64,000 nucleotides of DNA from assembly GCA_018350325.1 (NCBI GenBank), contig JAEVLN010000018.1, positions 128,185 through 192,184 on the forward strand, written 5' to 3'. The notes under the pieces are model-generated. The model was not told the DNA's origin and made no database searches. It was given only the letters and a program-made list of their open reading frames with translations. The position numbers and the translations under genes are program-made. This document shows, piece after piece, positions 54,939 through 64,000 of this stretch (its first letter is position 1; each line of letters begins with the position of its first letter). The stretch comes from Globodera rostochiensis (Eukaryota > Nematoda > Chromadorea > Rhabditida > Heteroderidae).

Positions 54939-55085
54939 CTCTAACTTTGTACTCCGATGAGCTGCTTCGTCATGCACAACTTTACATGGACACCGTGCGT
55001 TTCAACTTGAACATCCATCCGTTGGTTCAGCTGCAAAACATCTCATCACAGCAACTTCAGCACAAGTACAGCTCGAATGCAAAGG
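54939..55085 (+). other. Orphan exon-like segment
   Basis: Open in one frame with non-repeat codon use: LYSDELLRHAQLYMDTVRFN then LNIHPLVQLQNISSQQLQH, bounded by CTAAG and a AAGG|GTAATA donor. No partner exon is in phase nearby and I recognise no family. Could be one exon of an unresolved gene or a gene relic. Confidence 0.35.
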
Positions 55086-57710
55086 GTAATAAATTTTTGT
55101 TGAAAATCTCTTAGCAAATTAAGTCAAAATTTCAAAATTTTCTCCGGCGGCGCCTATCGGCACCGCCGACCCACCCCACCCAAAAGCTTAAAATAGATTT
55201 AGAAAGCCGCTGAAAAAAAAGACATCCTTCAAAATTTTTAAAAATAATTACTGTTAACATTTCAAAAAATATTTATTAAATTAATTATTTAAAAAAAATA
55301 ATAATTTTTTTATTTTATTTGAAAATTTTTCCGTTTTTTGAAAATAAATTTCCGCCCATCCCTGGTGCTGATCACGAATCTGACAATATTTTTAAGCTGA
55401 CAACATCTCCGATTTTTTGAACCCAGTTCAAATTTTGAAAAACCATAGGGAGACTTTTTTGGTCAAAAAGTTCGTTAGGCTTAGGCCTAAGCAGCCTGGC
55501 TTGGGGTTCGTTAGGCTTAGGCCTAAGCCACCCTGAAATGAACCCCTAAGCTCTGGATGGCTTAGGCCTCTCAATTTTAAAAGTTCATGACAATGTTTTT
55601 GAATTGAACTTTATTTACTTTATAAATCTAAGCGAAATCAAAATATTGATCGGATTACACGCGATTCCTGTATTTTTTCAGAAAAAAAATGCTGGCACTG
55701 AAGTGTTCGGCACTGAAGTGTGCCGGCACTGAAACGATCGCAGCCGGACCGGCGGACCCATCCATTATCCTTACAAAATCAGTCTTAAACAAAACCGCGA
55801 CTTAATATACATAGGTAATATGTAGGGTTCGGAAACTCATGGAAATCCATATTTTTTTGCGAACTGGGGATGCCCTGAAATGCACGAATGTTTCTTCATT
55901 TCGATTTTTGTTGTTCGACCAAGTGTTCGAATTTGGATTAGGGGTTCAGAAATCATCAAAATGGAGGTCAGAATCGGATTCTACGCCCCGGTATACCCCT
56001 GGAAAGATCTTTTTATCGACTTTGGAAAACAAATTATTTTTTAAGTCGGGGTAAAGGGAACGAGTTGGGTAAAAGGGAACGAGTTGGGGGTGGGGAACGA
56101 GTTGGGGTGGAACTTTTGTTCTGATTGATTTTTCATTTAAAAGATCGATTGAATTTGATTCACTCAGGTTTATAAACAGGGCAGGGCTCCCAGATGAAAA
56201 TTTTCAAAAGCCTCATTTGGCAGGCAAAAAAACCTCATTTTGCTAAAACATGTTTTTTTTTGCGCGCGGTTTTCCCAAATACTTTTTTTATTGGGGGGGG
56301 GGGTCGGCGGTGCCGATGGCGCCGCCGAGAAAATTTTTTGCATTTTTTACTCGATTTATTAAGAGATTGGAACTAAATTTGCAGAAGATGTGATGATTTT
56401 TTGCTTTAAAAAAATTGAAAATGAGGTTTTTTATTAAGAAAATTCCCAATTATTTCAAACCGGAAACGCTTTTTCATTAAAAATGAAACACACAGAGAAA
56501 AAATGGATGGACATTATGCCAAATATTCAAAATTTAATAGAAATTTACCATTTACCGGTGAAATTTCTAAAAAGCCTCAAAAAACCTCATCAAACTCCAA
56601 AAAACCACAAAATGAGGCTAAACCTCATTTTAAAAATTTAGCCTCCTCGGACTTTCAAAAAACCACAAAATGAGCGCTACCGGGGCGGACCATCCATTAT
56701 CCTTACAAAATCAGTCTTAAACGAAAACCGCCACTTAATATACATAGGTAATATGCATATATGTACACCATCCCTCGGAAACATTAAAAACATTCAAACC
56801 TCCGCTCGTCCCCTTCCAAAATATGAGCCAAATACCTAGACCAGGGGTCCGATGCGTACTTATTTCCAAGGTACAGTACTTAGAAACTGACCCTTGTACT
56901 TTCAAATTTAAAAGCGTAATTTCGAAGAATGTACTTGGAAAATGAGAATTTGGCGGGAGTATTGAAAATTTACGGATTTTATTGGAAATATTCATGTTTT
57001 GGCATTGTGTCGATTCGAAAATTTTCAGTAGAAAATGGCTACTATTTTTATCAAAAATGTGCCCTATCGAAACATTAGAAAATTTTGTGAGTGTACTTGG
57101 ATTTCGCAAATTTTTCTGTTATGTACTTGAAAATCAACACGGTTGTATTGGGATTGTCTTTCCTGATCGGAGCCCTGAACTATACTATTTCGTTCTAAAT
57201 TTCAAAAACATTTATTTAAGAAATTATTTATGGCAACAATTTCAAACAAAAATTTTTGTAAAAATTAAAACGTGAAACTTTTAAGAGAAAAGAAAGGAGG
57301 CGATTGAGAGGACCCGTTTATTAGTTTTATGTTTGGGGAGAGATTATAGGAGAAAGAAAGTCTTGGCTTCTTCGACTCAATTCCATTTCTTAAATTGGGT
57401 GGGCTTTCGGGTTTACCGGGTACCCGCCAAATCTTCACCCATTTTCAAAAAATAATTTTAAAAAAAGTTGTCAAAAAGATATTTTTAGAAGTATTCGGCG
57501 TCGCACAGCGTTTCATTTTTGCATCGGATATCCGGATATGAGATTTTGAGGACGGACGGATACGGATACAAAAATTCGTATCCGTGCACACCCCTGTCCC
57601 GGACGTTGTTTGTCTTAGCTGTTAATCTTTGCTTTTATTGTTAAATCTATTTCTTTTTAAAAATTGAGAATAATTAATTTAGTTAAGAGTTTAAAAAGTT
57701 ACATTCAGAA

Positions 57711-60700
57711 ATGGTATTTTACAAAAAATCCCATTTTAATGGGCTTCACGACCGAGCCGCTGCCGCTACGCGTATTAACGCACATAAGCAAGCGAGCAGC
57801 AAGGGCAGAAACGGTAAATTTAGTAGCATTTAAAAAGAATTTTATAATTTTAATTAGGGTAGTTCGGGATCGGACCGGGACGTTTTCCAGGTTCCGGTTC
57901 AGGTTTATGAAAAATCGAAGGCCAAAGGTCCCGGTCTGAATAGTGACATAAATATTTTTAAATAAAATTCGAAAGGCACACAGAAAATGTGCGAAAAATC
58001 GAAAGAGTATAAAATGGCGGTTTTTTGTAAATGGCGTTTTTAAAATTTATTAGTCAGTTCGGGTACTTATTTTGTGCTATTTTACTTTTCAGCGGCTCTT
58101 TCAAATCGCCGACTTGCGCAAAAGTTCCCGACGGCACAAACGGCGGTGAAGCTTTGTGAAGGCAAATTTTTTTTGATAAGTCAATTTATGCACAATTAAT
58201 GGCCTTTCAACGAATTTTTTTTGAATCTCATAATCCCGATTTTTTGATAATTAGGTGCGTCTAAGCTCGACACTTCGTCATCCTCAACCAAATTCGACTT
58301 TTTCAATGCCCATTTTTGCGTTGGAGTGCCCGACAATGAATTGTTTGCGTTTTCGGAAGGCGGTATCAAAATTCATTTTTATGACATGAGTTGGTTATGA
58401 TGAAAACAACAGAACACAGTCGACGACACTCGCCCATTGTTGAACGTGCCGAACTTCGGGATGATGAAGTGGGCAAGCAGTACATGTGCCATTTGAGCAG
58501 CATATTGCCAAAAGTGTGTGCTAGTAAATTTAGCTTTGCTTTACTTTTCCTCAAAATCATTTTGTTTTTCTAAATCGGAAAACTTTCATTCGGAGCTAGC
58601 GAACAAAAATTTGATTAAAATATTATAATTTCTTATTTTTAACATTTTCAGATGGACTTGGACTGCAAAATTTCGCCCGATGACTGCATTCCATTCAAGC
58701 GTTTGTTACACCATTTTCACCGGCTTCGAGCAGGTGATCAATCGCATTAATGGATCCTAATCATAATTTTAAAATATTCGGATCACTGATCATTTAACCA
58801 CACTAATTGGGGTTCAGGACGTGCAGCAACTGTGAACATTGAGCGCGCACTCTACCAGTACATTGGACGTTACATGGATTTGTGTGGCGTGAGTCGGGAC
58901 GACACGGACTTTCAGGTCATCCGTTGAAAACTGGTGGCAAATTTAGATTTTTTTGTAAAATTTCTAAAAATTTTTTCTTTTAAAATTTACCTTTTTGGAT
59001 TTGTGTCAATTTTTTTTGTTGTCCCATTGAAAGTTGACAAACTCAATTTTTGAATATTGAAGAAAATTCCTCCCAATTTTTAGCCTCTGTACTGTTTGCA
59101 CGCGTTGGCTCACGTGATGCGCACGCGCAATTTGGTGATCAACAACAAACAGAAGCTGGAGAAAGCGCGTGAACAGGTTGATAAGTGATGGTGGCTGTTG
59201 GTGCTGATCACCCCCACCATAAAAAACGAAGAAAAATTAGGAAAATATTATCGCCGAATAGTTATTTCAAAATTTTGAAAAATCCTAAAGGGTTGGTCAA
59301 TTTTACAAAAAAATTGTAAAATCCTGGTCCGCAAAACGTACCAGCATCAGGATATCCTGAAAACAAGGATTTTTAATCTTGGTAAAAGTGATAACCATCT
59401 TTGTTTCTCATAGTATGATTAATCAATGTTTGTCAGGTTTGATCTGTTTTTGGAACAGAAGATGAAAAATAATTAATTTGTTAGCCACTGTCCGGGTACA
59501 AATTTTTTTAAGCTTAATTCTTTAATCTTTTTTCAACAAATATATCTTTTTTATAGGGTACCCTCACGGACGAGCTGGTCGAGCAGTGTCGGGACCAAGG
59601 ATTGGCAAGGCCAAAAGTGCTCATTTTGGCACCGATGCGCAAAATTGCGTACACAATTGTGAAGACAATGGTTGCGTTGATGTTTGGGGAAGAGGTTGGG
59701 AATATTAAAGTTTTTTTAACAAAAAACAACAAAAAAAAATTCTACAGGAAGAACGCCCGTTTGTGCAGCGTTTGGCACGTTTTGAATCAGAGTTTGGGGA
59801 CGCGGACGGCAATGAAATTCACGAAAAACGAACAGTGGCCCAAGACTACAGGGTTGAAAAAAGTTCAAATTTAAAAAACAAAAACTCTTGGTTAGCTCAC
59901 AATTTGGTAGAAAACATTTTTTGTTGCTTTTTAAAAATGAAACAGTTTTTACTTTATTATAAATTTCTTTAAGGATTTGATGACTGGCAATGTGGACGAT
60001 TGCTTTCGTTTGGGCATCGGATTGGCCAAGAAGTGCCTGAAACTGTACACGCCGTTCAACGAGGTTTTTTTAAATTTCATAAATGGTACAAAAAAAAATT
60101 TAAAAAGGTGAACATTTATTTTAAGGGTGGGTTTTCCCGGCTTTCCATGGATTTTTTTGGAAAAATTTAAAACGTTGAAAATCATATTTTTTTAGTCCGA
60201 CATTGTTGTCTGCTCTCCGCTTGGTCTCAAAATGCTTTTGGACGAAGCCGCGGAAGCGTCTGAAAAGTCGCAAAAACGGCACAAAAAATCGGCTCGTTTG
60301 CTTCTGGGCGAAAAGCGGCGCAAGACGAACACGGAGAACAACCACAACAATGAGGAGGAGGACGACGGAGGGCCCAACGACTTTTTGGCATCCATTGAAG
60401 TGTTCATTGTGGAAAGGGTAATTATAGTAGTAATTATAAACAGCAACAAAAACATTAATGTTGTCCAAAGGCTGACATTATGATGATGCAAAACTGGGAG
60501 CATCTGCAGTCCGTGCTGTCACTGCTTAATGGTGTGCCGCGCCGCGTGCGTACCGACATCACGCGCGTGCGCCGGTGGGCCGCGCAGGGCACGCACGCGC
60601 GGCACTACAGGCAGACATTGTTGTTCACGCGCACGAACGCGGTGGAGGCGCACGCACTGTACGTACGCGCGAAGAGTGCCAATTTTGATTTTTTTAGTTC

Positions 60701-62064
60701 AAAAAAACACCAAATTTATTAATAAATTCAAAAAAAACTTATTTTTATATATTGAAAAAGCGGGCTAATTTTTTTTTATTTTTTGACATTTGAAACTCTT
60801 AAAAACAATTTTCAATTTAAGTTTTGCTCAACATTGTGCCAATTTTTCGGGCTTGGCCACTGTTGTGCAGAGACCTTTGGATCCACCGCTGGTCAAACAG
60901 GTCGAAACAGAAACAAAACAAAAAAACCTTTTCTCGACATTTCGATAATTTAAAAAAAAAATTTAATTTGTTCCTCCAGATTTGTCGCCCGTACATCCAG
61001 GAGTTCTACCGCTTTGATGCCGTTTCCCCGGAGGAGCAGGCCGAGCAGCGCTTTCAACATTTTATCCAACAAATTTTCCCAAAATGTTTTTCTTATAATT
61101 TTATTTCAAAAAATTGTCCAAATTTTTTAGGCCAAACCGGCACTTTGCTGTTTGTGCCCTCATATTTTGACTTTGTCCGTGTGCGCAATTGGCTAAAGCG
61201 CCAAAGTGAACACTTTGTGCAATTGCATGAGTATGCGCCGGCGGGCAAAGTGGCCAAAGCGCGCAATGTGTTCGCCCGAGGCGACCGCCGGCTGATGCTG
61301 ATGACTGAACGGTGGGGGTCGGGCGGGAGAGGGGCGCGCGCGCAACCATTTTTTGTGGTTTATAAGAAATGCGTGTGATCTGATCGGAAATTTTGAGAAC
61401 TTTGATCTCTCTGATCATGGTTGGGCGTGGACTGTGTTTGTTTGATGGAAGGAAGAAGAAAGATCAGAGTTCTGATTAGTCCAAGTCTGTTTCCCCAACA
61501 AAAAAAATTCGGGATTTTGGTAGCCATAGAGCAAAAGCTTTACGATTTTTGTTAGCAAATGCTTATGCTTTACGATTTTTGTTTGCAAAAATGCTCTGCG
61601 GATTGATTTTGACTAAAATTGGCATTAATTAAATTCTAATTTTAAAACAAATTTGCAGATTCCATTATTTCTTCCGCTACAATGTCAAAGGTGTCAATGC
61701 CATCATGTTCTATCAGCCACCGCAGAATGCGCATTTCTATCCCGAACTCATGCAAATGGCATCCCCGAGTAATAAAAATTTAAAAATTGATTTAAAATTC
61801 AAATCTGACCGTTCCTGATCAGTCATATTTGATCTTTTGAGTGAAATTGATCCGATCGCCTTTCCGGAAGACCGGGGGTCATTCTGTTTTTTTCGATTTT
61901 AAAATGATTAAACCAACTCTTCAGAAAATGGCGCCCGTTTGCCTTGTTGGATGCTCTTCAGCAAATTCGATTGCCTCCGGCTACAGGACATTTTTGGCCC
62001 TGCGGCTACAAAAATTTTGTTGGACGAGCAGAGAGAAAACCCGCAAATTTTGGAGGCAAATTGA
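57711..62064 (+). CDS. utp25: UTP25 (digestive organ expansion factor homologue), 17 exons, 670 aa
   Basis: UTP25 is a nucleolar SSU-processome protein needed for 18S rRNA maturation; it has a helicase-like fold without working ATPase motifs. Exons: 57711-57813, 58093-58161, 58255-58362, 58413-58513, 58652-58733, 58818-58915, 59084-59176, 59557-59694, 59748-59852, 59974-60063, 60196-60417, 60471-60658, 60822-60900, 60980-61085, 61131-61311, 61659-61768 and 61925-62064; all in phase. Family landmarks: FDFFNAHF, PLYCLHALAHVMRTRN, RPKVLILAPMRKIAY, GNVDDCFRLGIGLAKK, SDIVVCSPLGLKMLL, RADIMMMQNWEHL, HYRQTLLF, FVPSYFDFVRVRNWL, RRLMLMTERFHYFFRYNVKG and LPCWMLFSKFDCLRL. An acidic insert (about 390-410) is rich in Asn and Glu. 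Slightly shorter than human (756 aa). Intron 2 is best read as GC-AG; the only GT alternative breaks frame. Its end lies 118 bp from the convergent copper-chaperone gene. Confidence 0.95.
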
Positions 62065-62181
62065 GAAAAACATGTTTTTTGTTTGTTTGAATAATTGTTG
62101 ATTTATTGGTTCATATTGTTAATAAATTGAAAATATGGTGATCAGCAGGGCCGTAGCCAGAAAAAAAACACAAAGTCATCA

Positions 62182-62692
62182 TCATCCAATCGGGTTCACC
62201 GCCTTGCCCGTCTTCTTTAGCACCTCCAAAATCTGAAAAAAAAATTTCATTTTAATTTGTTAATCGGATATATTTACGACTAATTAGTTATCACCCCATC
62301 CCCAAAATTTGCACCTCATCTCGGCTCATGCTATTGCTCTCCACCTGCACCTCTTTGGTGTCAAGATTGATGCTTATCAGCTTCACTTTGTCTGGAAAAA
62401 AAGTCGGGAAATTTTTAATTTTTAGGAAAATTTGAATTTTTGATGCATTTTTTATACCAAGCCACGCGACTTCGGCGAAAAGATATTAGTTGAAAGGATT
62501 TTGAAGATAATTTTTTCGAAAATTTATTGTTTCTGAGAATTTGTGACCTTCCAGTTTGCCGAGCACACGTTTCACGGCATTTGAGCAGCCCTCACAAGTC
62601 ATTTCCACATGAAATTTATACACCTTTGAAAGAAAAAAACGTGGTTTTTTTATGAAATTTCTTTTAAAAAATTTTACATTATTTGTTGCCAT
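62182..62692 (-). CDS. cuc-1: Copper chaperone ATX1/ATOX1 (HMA domain), 72 aa
   Basis: Cytosolic chaperone that hands Cu(I) to Golgi P-type copper ATPases. Four minus-strand exons, 62678-62692, 62548-62623, 62315-62391 and 62182-62232, all in phase. The protein is essentially one heavy-metal-associated domain: VYKFHVEMTCEGCSNAVKRV has the M-x-C-x2-C copper site, followed by LGKLEG, KVKLISINLDTKEVQVES and ILEVLKKTGKAVNPIG, with the Lys of KKTGK in the usual place. Length matches ATX1/ATOX1 (68-73 aa). The first exon codes for only five residues (MATNN). Convergent with UTP25. Confidence 0.96.
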
Positions 62693-63155
62693 ATATGCAG
62701 ATTAGGAGTACGTTGTGTACAAATAGAAAGTGAAAATTTAAGAAAATGTTAAAAGGGTCCCTGAATGAAATGGAGAAAAGTAGTTGGAAGGAAAATACGG
62801 GGGACATTATCAATAAATTTGGGCAATTCCATTCAACAACAGTCAGTGAATGATAGGCAGAGAAAGCGGGGAGAGTATCAAAGAAATAGTGTGGAGAGAG
62901 AGAGAGAGACAGAGAGAGAGAGAGAGAAAGTGGGGAGAGTATCAAAGAAAATAGTGTGGAGAGAGAGAGAGAGACAGAGAGAGAGAGAGAAAGTGGGGAG
63001 AGTATCAAAGAAATAGTGTGGAGAGAGAGAGAGAAAGTGGGGAGAGTATCAAAGAAATAGTGTGGAGAGAGAGACAGAGAGAGAGAGAGAAAGTGGTGGA
63101 GAGAGTATCAAAGAAATAGTGTGGAGAGAGAGAGAGAGCGAGAGCGTGCGAGAGA

Positions 63156-63186
<31 letters not shown>

Positions 63187-64000
63187 TGAGAGAGAGTGTG
63201 AGAGAGAGAGATTTTTTTGTTTTTTTTTTTAAATGGGCGTACGTCAAACAATGGCACACCACCGGAGTGGTTGTGGAACTCGGCACCGGTGTGTTATGGT
63301 TTAAAAAACCTGTTATTTTAGGGAATTTTTGGGGTTTAAGTTTGAGCTAATTATGCTTGTACTTTTAAATCTAATAAAACTTCTGATCAGTTTGGGAGTT
63401 GGTTTGCCACCACAGGCCGATAAATACTCCCAAACATTTGATCTCCTCTTATTTAATGCATAAATTATGGCTTCCTCGCATAAAATTCTGGATTTTTTTA
63501 AATCAGAATTTTGAATAAACCATCCAACTAGAGACCGACAATTTGAAAGGATTCTGGATTTGACGTAGGCTTGGATCTGGATTTTTAGATTAAAATCTAA
63601 AAAAAATCAACATCCAGAAAAATCCAAATCACCGGAAGCCCCGTTGGATCTGGATTCTGGATCCAGAAAAAATCCAGGTCTGGATCCAGATCCAGGTGAG
63701 TCTATACATCTAACTTTGGCATTATTGTTATGCCGTTCCGCATTTTATCAACGCACATATTTTGCCGGAGCAAAATTATATAAACGACCCCCTCAAGCGC
63801 AGGAAAGGAGATTATCGCCCGAGGGGAGGAGAGGCGAGGGGGGGGGAGGGGGGCAGATGTCTTGTGACCCTTCCGGCACCAAATCGTTCTCCGGATCCCC
63901 CGTCCTCTTCACCCCCATTGACTTTTTCACACTGCGCGATTAGGCAACGGCAGGCAGCTCAAAATCTCGGCACCAACGGGCACTTCAATCCAATCGGGAG
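62693..64000. other. Window end, repeats and no firm gene
   Basis: After the cuc-1 start come the GA array (62890-63210), a TAGAGACC... element of GGATCTGGATTTTT words (about 63531-63695), and a G-rich tract (63835-63855). 63690-63943 has an open plus-strand frame (CDPSGTKSFSGSPVLFTPI) that I cannot support as a gene. Confidence 0.5.
62890..63210. repeat. (GA)n microsatellite organised as a 40-70-bp array
   Basis: Units of AAAGTGGGGAGAGTATCAAA + GAAATAGTGTGGAGAGAGAG with variable (AG)n, repeated five or six times, ending in pure GA/GTGA. Confidence 0.93.

Larger units (their letters stand above)
52386..57710. other. Repeat-rich intergenic region upstream of UTP25
   Basis: Contains a 57-bp mini-element (52437), C runs at 52672-52687, CTCGAGTCTCGG words (53105-53185), G-rich CCGTATTTCCTCTATTAG repeat (53440-53540), the MITE at 54265, a GC hairpin (55144-55167), a CAGGGCTCCCAGA end (56181) with hairpin (56304-56329), and a lone right end CGTATCCGTGCACACCCCTG (about 57575-57595). 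One exon-like stretch at 54939. No complete gene seen. Confidence 0.55.

Noticed and set aside
58093..58145. GT donor at 58146 for UTP25 exon 2
   Set aside because: It cannot be joined in frame to both exon 1 and exon 3; the GC donor at 58162 can.
62765..63286. Open frames rich in Arg-Glu or Ser-Leu
   Set aside because: Translation of (GA)n microsatellite.
63644..63943. 99-codon plus-strand frame near the window end
   Set aside because: Starts in GGATCTGGAT repeat and crosses a G-rich tract; no recognisable protein.

Overview
The window is eukaryotic and almost certainly nematode. It is AT-rich. Coding DNA is cut into many short exons (15-290 bases) with acceptors of the type TTTTCAG, TTTTTAG or TTTAAG, and several initiator ATGs sit just behind a lone acceptor, as expected for spliced-leader trans-splicing. 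A ground-like domain protein, a family known mainly from nematodes, is encoded here. Seven introns appear to use GC-AG boundaries after a C/A-AG exon end. Raised GC-AG use has been reported for cyst nematodes (Globodera), so a plant-parasitic tylenchid is my best guess; that placement is inference. There is no operon structure, phage, CRISPR array or bacterial gene.

Layout. 19-4380 (-): tRNA pseudouridine synthase PUS1, 14 exons. 4922-7705 and 9213-11527 (+): tandem paralogous zinc-finger genes with a shared C-terminal half but different N-terminal fingers. 12594-13636 (+): CDK2AP1/DOC-1. 14708-20951 (+): gamma-syntrophin, 18 exons. 22873-31870 (+): a secreted Pro/Ala-rich ground-like protein, 18 exons, with a 2.66-kb PIF/Harbinger transposon in intron 4. 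34488-45467 (+): a GATA factor of the elt type, 16 exons. 45684-47035 (-): an acidic orphan. 50760-52385 (+): a Gln-rich orphan. 57711-62064 (+): UTP25, 17 exons. 62182-62692 (-): the copper chaperone CUC-1/ATX1, convergent with UTP25. All models except the 5' part of the second zinc-finger gene keep reading frame across every junction.

Most of the remaining DNA, including introns, is mobile or repetitive. The commonest class is short elements with 9-16-bp terminal inverted repeats (TAGAGCCCGG, TAGGGATGTTC, TAAGGCTGTCGG, CAGGGCTCTCAG, CAAGGGCGTAGCC and others) flanked by 8-bp target duplications, the signature of non-autonomous hAT elements. Their interiors are unusual: many consist of degenerate, palindromic reiterations of the element's own terminal word. 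A GC-rich 24-base hairpin recurs about 20 times inside families with different termini. Long poly-G/poly-C runs (up to 23) and several tandem arrays complete the picture.

The genes serve unrelated cellular tasks (tRNA modification, rRNA processing, chromatin, the dystrophin complex, cuticle/secretion, transcription, copper delivery). I see no functional cluster; the coherent theme is repeat colonisation of introns.
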